Position numbers and translations under genes: made by a program. 64,000 bases of DNA from Takakia lepidozioides (Eukaryota > Streptophyta > Takakiopsida > Takakiales > Takakiaceae): contig CM060733.1 in the NCBI GenBank assembly GCA_030704615.1, positions 60,948,001 to 61,012,000 of the forward strand, given 5' to 3'. Every line of letters starts with the position of its first letter. The first letter of the stretch is position 1. The notes under the pieces are model-generated. The model saw only the letters and a program-made list of their open reading frames with translations. It ran no database searches and was not told the DNA's origin. This document shows positions 34,300-46,263 of this stretch, piece after piece.

Positions 34300-36061
34300 G
34301 AACTAATATCTACATGTGAATATCATACTAACCTTACCATGCTGAACATATCTTAGTGAGATGAAATATGCTTTGCACAATTGAACGACGTGTATATTTT
34401 GCTTGACAAACCAATAATTACTTGAGCAATGATACTGTAAATCCAATACTTCACATGTACAATTAACATTGAAAAAAGATGCAAATTTATGGCAACTTTC
34501 CAAATTGGAACATGGGTTGAGATATGAAGTTCTATCAGATTACAAAATAGATGCATAAGATTAACGATTTGCCAACTATGTTGCCATGTCAATGAGCTCA
34601 AAGATACAATGGAACCATCTCAATATTTAACATTTGTTTGCAAACTACTAACAATTGCAACCAAGAACTTTATGAAAATTTGAACACACATTGGTTTGGG
34701 TGCCGACCTTCTTTACAACTTAAGAAAAGTTGCGAGCAATCGTCCTCAATCTTAAACATCACTTGCATGAACTCATCCTTTCAAATTCCCTCCAATTTAC
34801 TCTACCTATTTTCTTAATATGCTCCAACTTGACTATCACTTTTTGAAAAAATCATGGTGGCATATGGATTAGCTCTCGTTGTGACCATTCCACTCTTCTG
34901 CTGATTGTACTGCCACCATTGATTGCGCCGCTAGGCAAAGATGAGCATAAGTTCCATTTCACTAACTAATTTTCGGATACTACTCGAAAATTGATTGCGA
35001 AGATTGATTGCGAAGCCAATAACAGGGAATGCCAATAACAATGGTGATAATTACATGAATATTAGAAGTTTTCTCCTTGCAAATAATGTTATGTGACTTA
35101 TTGAATGAATCTTCTTCATGGTTATTACTACTATTGAGGTTTGAATTTTTTCAAAAATGGGAGATACACTATTTAGAATGATATCCAAGTTTCCAACTAT
35201 GGAACCATTTGGGTTCGTCCCTCGCCGCAAGGTGTGTATGCTTTATGGCCCTTTGGGCTTTTCTTTTTTCCCCATCAATAAAAATATTGGGGTTCGCTCC
35301 CTTTATTTAGAAAAAAAAAACCCAAGATCATAATAACGTTATCGTACATGCAAATTACTTCTACTCTGAAAAAATGAGGGGTCACATTCGGTGTAAGTCA
35401 TGATTTTCAGTTTTCGTAGTTTTCCAGTTTGTGCAACTTTGTCCCTTGGAAATATTGTGCTTTCAGAGGGGCCTTCTTTAAAAATAAATAAGTGAATAAA
35501 TAAATAAAACATAGCTTTTGACTAATGAAGGTCATTGAAATTGTCTGGACGTTGTGTTGGAGACTGTCAAGCTCATATGGCACCATGTTACCAGACAAAT
35601 ATGTCATGACAGTCTACTAATCAACTGACTAATCTGCACTTATGTGGTCTTGTTGTTCCACACATACATTGGTGTTACCAGAGCAGCAGAGTCTACTAAT
35701 GAGCTGTCTAATCTTGGGCTGATTATGTTTGTGTGGGACTCTTGTTGGCTTTAGCTACCCCATCTGATCAGTGATAAGTGTGTCCACAGTGTTTTGAATC
35801 AGCTTGCTGTCAGAGGATCTTTCTCTTGTGGGCAATTGGGAGGAAACTTGCAAGTGAAGCGATCCGGATGATGAAGAGACCGCAATGATTCAACAAACAG
35901 CAAGACAGGACCGCAGTGAGCATGAGTTTCTAGGAGAGATGCACCCCACATGGCCATTTTTAGTTTTGAAGAACGAAAACAAAGGATTGGAGCACTGAAC
36001 AACGTCGATTCTGATTGGAAGTCACTATAGACTACCGACGGATGGGAAAAACTTGGAGAAG
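34300..36061. other. No gene; retroelement-like 3' tail at 35200-35320
   Basis: At 35215-35320 (+) the sequence TTCGTCCCTCGCCGCAAGG... runs through CCCCATCAATAAAAATATTGGGGTT to an A run at about 35310-35320. It resembles a SINE or LINE 3' end. The rest shows nothing recognisable. Confidence 0.35.
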
Positions 36062-36299
36062 CTCTTGCTCCTTTACTCTTAGAAAGGATTTCCTCAAGTG
36101 AGCAAAAATGAAAAGATGTCTACAGGTCTTGACTGCATTCACCAACTCAAATGCGAATCCGGGATCAGCTCTCTTGCTCCTTTACTCTTATAAAGGATTT
36201 CCTCAAGTGAGCAAAAATGAAAAGAGGTCTACCTTTAGAGCAGTGATCAGGTGAAATGTATGACTGCATTCACCAATTCAAATGCGAATCCGGGATCAG
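36062..36299 (+). repeat. Tandem duplication, ~107/129-bp units
   Basis: Copies begin CTCTTGCTCCTTTACTCTTA at 36062 and 36171 and end with AATGCGAATCCGGGATCAG. They differ mainly by an insertion of about 20 bases containing GAGCAGTGATCAGG in the second copy. Confidence 0.85.
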
Positions 36300-39200
36300 T
36301 TGAATGAGTCTGTTGACAGGGGGCACAGAATGGTATTTCCTGGGCAGGCGAAGAGCCACAGCATTAAAGAGAGCATTGAAGAGGCATTGAATAGAGAGCA
36401 GGCAGCAGCTATTATTGGCTGGGTGGGGCACGCCAAGAATGCCTGGCCGAGGGTGAAAAGCAAGCAAAGCGCAAAAGGATAAAGTAGAGGCCAAGTTTGG
36501 CGCTTCTTCTACTAGTTTTCTTTTGTATGGGTGCAACTCCCGCTATGAATGCCTGGGATGCTTTCGACCTTGCTTTAGACCTTGCTCCTTCCTCTTTTGG
36601 ATTTGCGAGACTCTTTCTTCCTTCTCGGTACTGTTTTGTTTGCTCGCTTATTTCGGAAGACAGGTTCCCTATTGCCTTTTGCTTGCTTTCTAAGAATCCT
36701 TTTGGGTTCTCAGAAACATACCTCCATTTGTACTCATCCTTCAGCGACTTCTAGTTACAAGAAATGGGGTTGGTCATCTTGCACTGTAGCTATCCTACTT
36801 TGCTGCATGTGTAGCACAGTTTGAATGAATGGGTGAAAGTCTATCCATCCACTTTTGGTGACAAGGACATAAAGAAAGCAATAAGTACCAAAATGAAGAC
36901 TGTTGGAAAGGAATTTGAAGGACTGGTTGCCGTTTGTCTTTTAGGGTTATTGGGTCTTTTGAGATGGATCATTAATCTGATTGGGAGCAATTCAAAAGCT
37001 CAACTCAAAATGGAAAGCAAAGAATTTCTTGGGCCCCAAACAACGATATAATCGTCCCTCTAAATTGTTGGACGGATAATAAATCTGATGATTGATGCAC
37101 TTACTTCAAACTCACAATGTGCAATTTCAAGCCTCTTCACTGCCTCAATGAATTGGAAATAGATGAAACTTAAGAAAGGAAAGGAAATCTTTGCCAAATA
37201 TACATTCAACCGTAATAACAACTAATTCAAAGTGGCCAACTAATGATCCTCTCTAGAACCCACATTTAGTGCCACACTGCAAAATATTAAACTAATGGGA
37301 GAACGTGGTCCCTAAAGGGGAAAAGACAAAGAGGCTCACATTCCCAAATGCAAAGAAAGGCTGGGCTATGAAAGTTTCAAGGTACAAACTGCAAGTTTGT
37401 AAGAGCACATTCAACCTGAAGCAGAGAGAGATACTTAGAGATAGAAGCGGAGAGAGATAGAGATACAAGTGCTGTGACTTGGGTTTCTAGCAAAATCACC
37501 CTTGACAGCCGACCAACGCTTATTCCCCAAATCTGACTAATCTTTATAGCGACGGCGCGCAGATTTGAGCTTCATAACTGAGTGTTTATAGCCCCTCATC
37601 ACTCTTTGCTATTTTTAACAGGCACATGTTTGCTTTCAGGTGACCCAATAACCCGCCTTAAGTGGCGAGTTTAATGCGACCTGTAAGTGGGATTAAGAGT
37701 GTGTACTTAGTCTCTGGGTTTGAGTTGGCCGAAGAGTTGGATGTTTGTTAAATGATTGCTAGTCTGCAGACTGTTTGATTGGAAGTGGTTTGCTGTTTTA
37801 GATTGTCTGATTTGATTGTAATTCTGAACTCATGCACTCGGGATCCAAGCAGTTTCACCTTATTTCTATCATTTGGCACTCATTCGAGATCATCTTAGTG
37901 AAAAAAAATGGTGTCAATTTTCTGCTTAGCCATGTAAGTTCCCTACGGAAATTTTCAGACATGGGATTTGTTGTTCCACTACACTCTCATGATGAGCTAG
38001 CTATCCCCACCAAAGATCTGGGCAAAGTGTCCAAAACATGAACAAAGAAGAGGCTAAAGGGACGATTCCATCATGCCTGAGGAGCCTGAGGAGCCTGAGG
38101 AGAAAGTTGACTGTGAGGGGTGACTCTGGCTTCTTGCCAGGTTGTTGAACATTACTCTTGGATACCTACAAAAATGAAGTGCTGGCTACGGATGAAGCAA
38201 CAAAAAGTTCCGTGTATGTTGGACAGGTGATAGGTCATGTCGTGGATAATCATTGTTACACTCTAAGGGCTGCAATCTAGTATCCTGCATAAAATGTTGG
38301 AAAATAAAATGTTGTCAGCTCTTGATCCCAAAATCAAGAGTTGCTAATTGGAGCAATACAGACATTTAGGCAAGCTATGAGATCAAAAGTTGCTTAACAA
38401 TTCGGACAATGCATTTATCACGCTCTCATGCGTTGGCCCTTTCTTTAGGAACAAGTTCAGACAGCAGCGTATTAGTGCCTGTGCATGATGGCACTCACTA
38501 AAACGGAGCAACACATGTAGGAATGCAGACAAAAGGAGATTATTTATGTGGCTAGTGGTCCTTCAAAGCTAGAGGGTACTCGCTTTAAGAGCCCCTTAAA
38601 GAAGCCATCAGTAAGTTACATTTCCAAGGCAGCCGGCAGCAAACTCAAGTCAGGGAGCTTTCAAGGCCATCACCCACTTGGAACCCCTCTCCTTAAATGC
38701 CATCCTTGTCCCTCCTCCTGCTTTTGGCCCTTTACTTGCTTGGTCCTTCCATTTTCCCTCCCAATGCACTCAACAGCGCTCCTCTTACTTCGTTCACCAG
38801 CTCACAATTAACCTGTCGCTGACAGCAGCATCCTCCTTGACAAAATATCAAGAGGGAGGCTGTAGGCAAGAATTGTGCTTTTCGGGTCTTCTTGTAATGG
38901 CATATATACATGTGCTGGGAAAGGACTTTTAAGCGTTGAAATACAGTCATCAGAAGCTGCAAAGTCCCGACGCCCAAGATGATGTAGATGCCATAAAGCT
39001 GACTTGGTGGACACAGTAACTAACAGGATATATGACAGGTGGTGAGTGGGTTGGAAGTTGGGTTGCATCTGTGAGAGAGAGAGCGAGGGAGAGGGTTGAT
39101 AATTTAAGACTTAAGTTGAAGCTCCGCACGCGTGATCGTCCGTCAATGATCCCTCGCACGGCTGCCCGGTCTGGGCACCCGTGCTGTCAGGCGGGGTGGT

Positions 39201-42200
39201 GAAGGCATTGAAGCGCCCGCTTTCCACGCCTGCCACTGCCGCCGTGTACGCAGCGGCCGGGTGTTGCATGGCCACGGCCGCGCCCTTGCGCCCCTTGCTG
39301 ACGCCACCCTCACGGCCGAGGCCTTTTACTGCCTTTTATTCCGTGGCTGCTGTGGGTGATCCGAGTGTGGGAAGAAGTTGGCAGTGGCAGAAGTGAAGGA
39401 GGGTTTGGCAAGGGAACGGAGGTAGTTGCCCCCTCATGACGGGGGGATGACAGTGGCCGTGGGAAAACATGGAACAGCAGCGCTGCACGTACATGCAAAT
39501 CCACATGGTTTGTTTTGGATTCAACTCTCGGTGTCACGTCCTCTCTGATCTCTCTACAACGGAACGTTGGTGATTAAAGGCTGGAGCCTGGAGGTTAATG
39601 TCTTAGATGGAGGCAGCCGCGCTGAGTCCTTCATCCTTATGTGATAATGTAAACCTAAGAAGGGCTTCTAATAAGAGCAATCTGGAAGCTAATCTTAGAA
39701 GTGATTACTACACTCGAGCTACAACAGCTCACATGGCTTCGGTCCCTTTTGGCATAGAATCTTAGAGTAAGATCTAATCTTAGAAGTAGTTAATATTAAA
39801 GGGGTCTTTGATATCTTACCATCGATCTGGTAAAAGAGAGTCTAGAGAAAGTTCCGAATTGTTTTTGATTCAATTTGTGCTGTCAACTTTTTAGTTGTTC
39901 AAGAAGAATTTCTCTTTGGGTTCTAGAGTAATGGCCAAAATTTAAAGCAGCCCGACCGGTATACAATCTACAATCTGCAGCATGCGATCAAGGCAACAAA
40001 GAGGGGTGAGTCGACTCATGACATGATTCTACACACTGCAACAAAGAGAGATTCATGACATGATGATACAACCAAAGAGGAGGAGGGTACGTGAATTGAT
40101 GAAGGCTTGCACAATCGTGGCCATATTTGGTGATCATGCAGTTTGTCGGCACCGTCTAACTATCAGCCGCTGTCGTGCTCACCACCATCCATGACCTTAG
40201 CTATGGCTTGTGTACCTCAGCTTAGCTAGGTACTCTTTTGGCTGTTTTCCTCCTGCTAAAGTGGGTACTAGCAAATATTCTCAAACTTGTACTCTCCTTC
40301 TTCACCTCTCCAGTCCACAGGTGTGGGATCATGAAGCACTGGATGTGCGAGTGAAAAAGGGCCCCACCGCAATACGAGGCTGGAATTTTGCAACTTGGGG
40401 GTACAATGTGAAGGCTGCAATAAAGAGAAGAGCATGGGTGATGATCCACATCACTCAATTGCGCTTACGTTCAGCAATTTGACCACCGTCCAGACAAATG
40501 ATTACTACTGTGCAGGTATAGATAGGGCTTCCCATGATTCATGAAGATGGGTTTAGGATTTGATGGCCCCACACCGTCTACCGAGCATACCGGACTCCAC
40601 CAGAATCCACCCAACCGCAAAAAACTTAATAACTGTTCGGGTGCGACACACTCAATAAGCATCGATCGATTCACGTTTCGTAAAATAGACATGCTTCCCC
40701 CAAAGCAAATTATACATGGGGTGTGTGTGCGCTAGGTGCAGATGGACGACGAGGATGCACGTCGGCGTTGGGAACGTGCGCCGTGTGGGGGACTCCTTGT
40801 GCTAACGTCTCGCTCGGCTCGCTTCGGATTTTGCAAAGGCCCCCGAGTCTTTAGTTGCATTCAGGCATTCAAGTCCTGCATTTCTGTGTGGGGGTGTGCG
40901 TTCTGCGTTCGTCTTTCCACGTTGTGGCCATAATGTGTTGGGAGCCGAGCCTCATGTATGGGCCGCTTTGCCACTCTGTGAAGATTTGATGGCTACTTTA
41001 GTAATGGTGTTGATGAGAGAGTCTAGGCTAGCACTTGCAAACAAGGCGCCCGAAATGAGCATGAGCGACATGAATTGAATTGAAGGAACGGAATTACAAC
41101 AAAGAGAAAAGCTAGTTTGGCTTTAATAAGGAGGTAAGGACCGACTTGGGTGCCTTTTTCCGCCAGGGGCCCCCAGCCTTTATTTCATCTCTTTTCGTGG
41201 GGGGTTGGTCCCTCTCCATCTCCATGTGTGGCGAGGTGAGCCAACGGAGCCCAAAAGAAAAGACGTAGGTAGAGTGGTCATTAAATGGGGAGATGGGTCT
41301 AAGAAATGGGATCGGGCGCGGTCCCAAAAATCAACCACCAAAGCTACTACCTATTTGATTCTGACCTGACTGGTGAGAGAAAGTTCCGAAAGGAGACAAA
41401 CTAGAATACCCTGGATTCTTCTCTAGTTTCTAGAAAGGGGCGGCAGAGGCTGGAGCCAAAAGAAAACGAACACCTAGATAACCTAGCCCAGCGCTTTTTG
41501 GGTTTCCGTCTCTGACCCAGCAAGAGTTGGGGAGAGAGAAGATTTGACCAAAAGCAACAAACGACAGAACTGTGGAGTAATCACATCGTCTCTGACTCTA
41601 ATAATCACCAATCTCTGACTTTGCACCACACACGCTGTGACCCGGAATAGCCAATGAAACCAGCCAACAGCAACTGATCTGGAGGCTAATCTCCATCTTA
41701 GCCAGCGCAGACTCCAACGCTAGTGTGCTTAGCGTTGTAGCTTCATCCAGGGATCTGGCAGGAAGCAATCACGGACTTTGTGTACTGTGGGCCACATTGA
41801 AGGCGGTAATAATAGGGCCCTAAGTGCTCCTTGTATTGCAATAACCACTTCCTTTATTGCACTCCTGCCCCTATGGACCTTTGACCGCTGGCCTTTACTT
41901 CTCAGATTCCCGGCAACTGCACCTTCCTTTTTTGCGCACGGACGCACTCAAGCTTTCACCGTCACCTCCGCTTTGCCATCGCTTCACGTTATCGAAAACT
42001 TTGTTTTTCTTCACTATGCGTGCATACACTCTACGAGTACAAATGGACTGATGATAAGCAGGTGAAACTGATGCATTGGGTTCATTCACAACTTTGTTAG
42101 CTACCTGAAAGTGGTTCAATCTGTTCCAACCTGAAAATATCTACCATCATATACAATATAACAATTCAGGCTGGGCAAATCCTGAGTGGTCAAATCATGT

Positions 42201-43307
42201 CATCTGGTCTTGAAAACATCCTAACATCACGTAATAAGCCCAGTAATCAGACTCTTTATTAAGACGAACACTCCGATCCAAAGGGTAGAGTTGAATTGAT
42301 GATTCCCTTCCTGCAAGCTACCCACCTCTCACCAGTGAAAGGTGAATCTAGCTAGGGACTTTAACATGGATAGGTGGTTTCACTTACTCCACTTTAAACA
42401 AGGTGAAAACTAGAGGCAGCACCATGACCCATGGGGGCCACAGAAGCAATGAAACCCACGGAAGCTTTCATTAATGGTCGCATTCAATTCCATCCTTTGG
42501 CGCGCCCAAGCTCAAAATCATAGGCAAAAGCTGAGAGTAGGGTAGGCCAAGCGGCAGCCCCAATTCCAGCCAGCTATGGTGGCCCTGTCAGACTGCCTTC
42601 TGGGCCTCCACTTCAACCCGCTCTCGTGGCTTCAATTTGTCAGCATCCTCCACAACAATCTTCAAGTTAGCCAGCCAGTCGGACCTTCTTCCAGTTCTCG
42701 TGTCAGAACAGTTCAATTTAGCAAACAAGGGGGCCCCTTCTACAATCCTTCAGTCCACTCCATGTGTGTGTCTCTGGGACGAAGCCAAAAATGGGAAGAT
42801 TGGCGGTTGCCAGAGTGCACAGTATAAAGACCTTCACGTGACCGTAGGTGGGACTTTCATCCTCCATTTATTCATCCATTCAATGCTCCCACACCCCCCC
42901 CTTCCCATCCGCGAGTGGTAGACCACTCCGGCCGCATCCCTCCCTTCCTCTCCAAATGATGGAACAATTCCCTACCTCCATGTATTTTGCGGGGCGCGGC
43001 CGGGCTAACATTATTTGGATTCGGATTCCAATTTCCGAACCAAAAAATGTAATTGCAACATGCGCACCTACTGTGGGTCCGGGCAATCGCCCGCGTGTGT
43101 GGCATCTACATCTACATTTTGTACATTGCTGGACGGATTTGGGACACATGGTGCAGGCGGTTTTTCATTCCTTCATCCTTCCCAAGTGGGTCCGGCCGCA
43201 TGGATGGATGTGTGGCCCCACCTGGTTGATGGACAAGCTCCAAAGCCCCATTAATGTTCCCAACTCTTTAATTCATATCTTATTATATTCTTCCTTTGAA
43301 GAAGGAT
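36300..43307. other. Long unassigned interval, 7 kb
   Basis: Many short frames exist but none carries a domain I can name. Base composition is more even than in the AT-rich parts. A GC-rich patch lies at 39170-39340. A GAGGAGCCT triplet of copies is at about 38080-38100. Parts of 36300-37000 and 41100-41540 read like plant organellar intergenic DNA, but I cannot identify an organelle gene. Confidence 0.3.
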
Positions 43308-43455
43308 AATTTTTTTGGTAATTGAGTCCAATGTATAGTCTATGGACGCAATTCCCAAACCGCTCACGACTTACTTACCCATAGCGACCCGCAATAAGTT
43401 AGTGTTGAGTGCGGTGGCGCCCTGCGGTTGAGCGAACGAGCATCAAACCCCATGG
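43308..43455 (-). mobile_element. SINE-like element
   Basis: On the minus strand the sequence runs from GGGGTTTGATGCTCGTTCGC through GCAGGGCGCCACCGCACTC to a terminal ATTACCAAAAAAATTA. It is short, GC-rich at its head and A-rich at its end, set in AT-rich DNA. The A box is not evident, so the call is tentative. Confidence 0.35.
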
Positions 43456-45949
43456 CATGATTTTCTCCCATTGTCATCCGCAACAACGCACATGAATATA
43501 ATTGAATATCACCAATATTTTACACCACTCATACGCAATTATCTGCTATTATTGCGGTTTGTTTTTTCGATTATCGATAAGAGACGGAAAGCATGCAAAT
43601 AAACAGAGGAGCAAAGGGGGATGAAAAGCTTAAAGAGGGTGGCAATGGAGGGCAGGCAGAGTGTAGGCAGTGCGGTCAACGACCGCACGGTCGCTCCCTG
43701 TGTTTAATGCCTGGGCCCCACTGACCGCTCGATCTCCATCCGACGCTGGGGACCACCCGATCATCTCTTTATCTGCGGGGAGACAGTTGGCGACCATCGG
43801 TCGGTGGCCCTCGTCCGCTCCCCTGTACCTCGGCGTCCGTTTAGCCGCAGGGTATTGAAAAGGTGTTGACCGCTGTACAAAAGGTCGACCTTGACACCCA
43901 CGTTATCATCCTCTGTACTCTGTTCCCGACCATTGGGAGCGGATAGGGAGAGGCGTGCTTCATGTTCTGGTTGCGACCAGTCGGGCCCCTACATTGAGTG
44001 ACATGTCGAGGAAACATTATTCATGTCTCTAGTGGAAAACGACGGAAATAAGGCACCGCATTTGATTTATGTCCGTCGTCTCTCTTTTCGCAGAAAATCC
44101 CAAGTTCTCACCCACCGGAGAAAGAAACATAACGTTTTTCTCACGCACGTGACGACGATTATCTTCCAGGTTGGTCGACGGTAGTGAATATCATCTCCGC
44201 CATCATCACGTCCAATGATGAAAGTTATTTTCATCTCCCATAACATATGGGAAAATTTGTTACCCAAAATGATGAAGCTATTATTCTTCTAGTTCAACAA
44301 ACCCTGCGATAATAAATCAGTCCATGCGCCCTATGCCCATCCCATTCGCGAGCCCAGGCATTCCCATCATCACCACCATCATTGGCGACCTGACCCATGA
44401 TTCAGGGATGATGCACGGATGTGGATGACAAACGTTCGTCCTCTCGGTCGATGATTTGTAGTCTCCCGAGACGCTCGACTCTGCGCACGAAGATATCCGG
44501 TTCCCAAACATTCCGTTTCCCACGGTCGCGGCCTAATTTGGGCAATTCCGGAGTGACTGGGATTTTCACACCGGCAGCTTTTGACACCCGCAGGGAAACA
44601 GTTGGCGGCGCCCACCGGCGGCTCCCCGCGTGGAGCCAGCCGGGCTACCGACATGGCCGGTCGACCCGCTAACCTTGACCTAACCGGCGGGTGGTAAAAG
44701 CTTCGAGGGGTGACCCGAATTTCGCCGTGTGTCGCCAAGTTGGAGACTCATAACTAGCGACATGCTCGCCAAAATAGCGGTCAAACGAGCGGGCGTGAAC
44801 GGGGCGTAATGAGGCGGCGTTAATAGGACGCAGGAGGGCTGTCGACCCCCATTACACGCCGTGTACGCGTTCTTAAATCCCCTTAAATTCTGCTCGGTAC
44901 CCCCCCTGAGAACGATCCCAGGGTGTTTATTCGATACCAGGGATCTGAAAGTTAATATGGCGCATATTAATGGGTCGCGGTACAGAAAAACACCCGCTGA
45001 TGCCGCAGTTAGGGCTCCCCGCGAGAGTGTCCCTCCGAATGGCGGAGGCGCATAAAAGGCGATAATCGTGCCAGAATGCGGAGTAATGAGCCCAATAATC
45101 CGGGTGGCCCGACGATGGCGAGGGCGGACCGGAGAGAGGAGAGGAGAGGAGGGGGGGGGGGGGGGGGTTGAATGCGCTGACACGGCCAGCGTCGGAGTTA
45201 GTGGCGCTTCAATGGCGCCTGCCACCGTCGAGACCTGGTCCCCACCGGCGGCAGCCGGTGGTCCCGAGGTTACTTGTCGGGCGATTGCCCGGCACGTTCG
45301 AAGTGCGAGGGCATGACACGTACCCGGATACCGGATTCCACGGTCATTACACAGCCCGCGTGCCTTGCGCCGGTGGACTTTTTCGGCACCGGCGCGGGTG
45401 GCCGACGACTCATCGTGGTGCGCGGAAGGTGACGGGCTCGATTCTGGATACTCGGTGTTTTCCGTCGAGGTTATGAACGTGTGGGGGTGTATTTAGGTGA
45501 TGGTGAATAGTGAATGATGGGCGGGGTAGAAGGCATTATTAAATGGCGCATTGAAGGCCCATAAACTATGCCGCATGGGTCGTTGAGCACGAATATCGCA
45601 TCTCTTTCCCGGCAGGGGAAGTCCCCGGCGGCGACGCGCGTTTCCGACCCGCGCCGAGCCTTGTTCGTCCGGGCGACCCGGGCTCTTCCGAGGCTCGGGG
45701 ATGAGGCTCGGGTTGCGAGGCTGCGGCTGGTTCGGCGCCGTCTTTGGTGAGGTGGGCAGCGAGGTGAAGAGGGGGGGCTTTTCACTGCTTCCCCGCTTCT
45801 TCTTCTTTCTCTCGCTCGCTGGGCTGACGAGAGGCTCCCGGCGCGCTTTCACTGTTGCCTCTACGCTGTGCGAGCACCTCGCTCATATGTAGTAATCGCA
45901 GGTGGATTCCTAGTTACAGTTTCGAGTGTCTTTGAGCTGATGCTTTGCC
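43456..45949. other. GC-rich segment upstream of the CFL1-like gene
   Basis: GC content is visibly higher than elsewhere in the window, with many CG dinucleotides. Open frames exist on both strands, the longest 181 codons at 44680-45225 (-). They overlap in several phases as GC-rich non-coding DNA does. No core promoter box could be pinned down. Confidence 0.4.
45133..45167 (+). repeat. GGAGA repeat running into a G17 homopolymer
   Basis: GAGAGGAGAGGAGAGGA leads into seventeen consecutive G at 45151-45167, about 1.1 kb upstream of the CFL1-like start codon. Runs like this can form G-quadruplexes and are prone to length error in sequencing. Confidence 0.9.
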
Positions 45950-45955
45950 TTCTTA

Positions 45956-45980
45956 CTCTCTCTCTCTCTGTCTCTCTCTT
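45956..45980 (+). promoter_or_regulatory. CT-rich tract in the presumed 5' leader of the CFL1-like gene
   Basis: A CT dinucleotide run about 285 bases before the start codon, typical of plant promoters and 5' leaders. A strong donor-like GGGTGAGTA follows at about 46009-46017, so the leader may contain an intron ending shortly before the coding start. Confidence 0.5.
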
Positions 45981-46263
45981 TTGCTCTCTCAGTCTCTGGC
46001 GCTCAACTGGGTGAGTAGAAGGAGCGGACTTCCATCTCACTCAAGTGTTGGTCTGGAATCTCGTTCCAGTTTGTTGATCTGTCCTACCCCTTGTCCTGCG
46101 TCAACAGGCAGAAGTTTGAGCTATCGGCTCTCTCTTGTCTCTTCGACGCGTTGGGATCATACTTTCTTTCCGTCATCTTTCGGTGTTGTAGTTGGACTGG
46201 CCGGAGTAACTTGTTGTTGCAATCGCGTGTTCCCCCCATCATACGCGGCCGCGAGGCTTGTCT

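Noticed and set aside
36821-37051. Short plus-strand frame resembling an organelle membrane protein
   Set aside because: A single hydrophobic patch only; no known mitochondrial or plastid protein recognised.
42848-43309. 153-codon plus-strand open frame
   Set aside because: Overlaps frames in other phases and has no recognisable domain or codon pattern.
44680-45225. 181-codon minus-strand open frame in the GC-rich block
   Set aside because: Several overlapping frames on both strands are open here because stop codons are rare in GC-rich DNA. The translation is Pro/Ser-rich without any domain.
45493-45852. 119-codon minus-strand frame just upstream of the CFL1-like gene as a divergent gene
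   Set aside because: Arg/Pro/Ser-rich translation in GC-rich sequence with competing frames and no splice or domain evidence.
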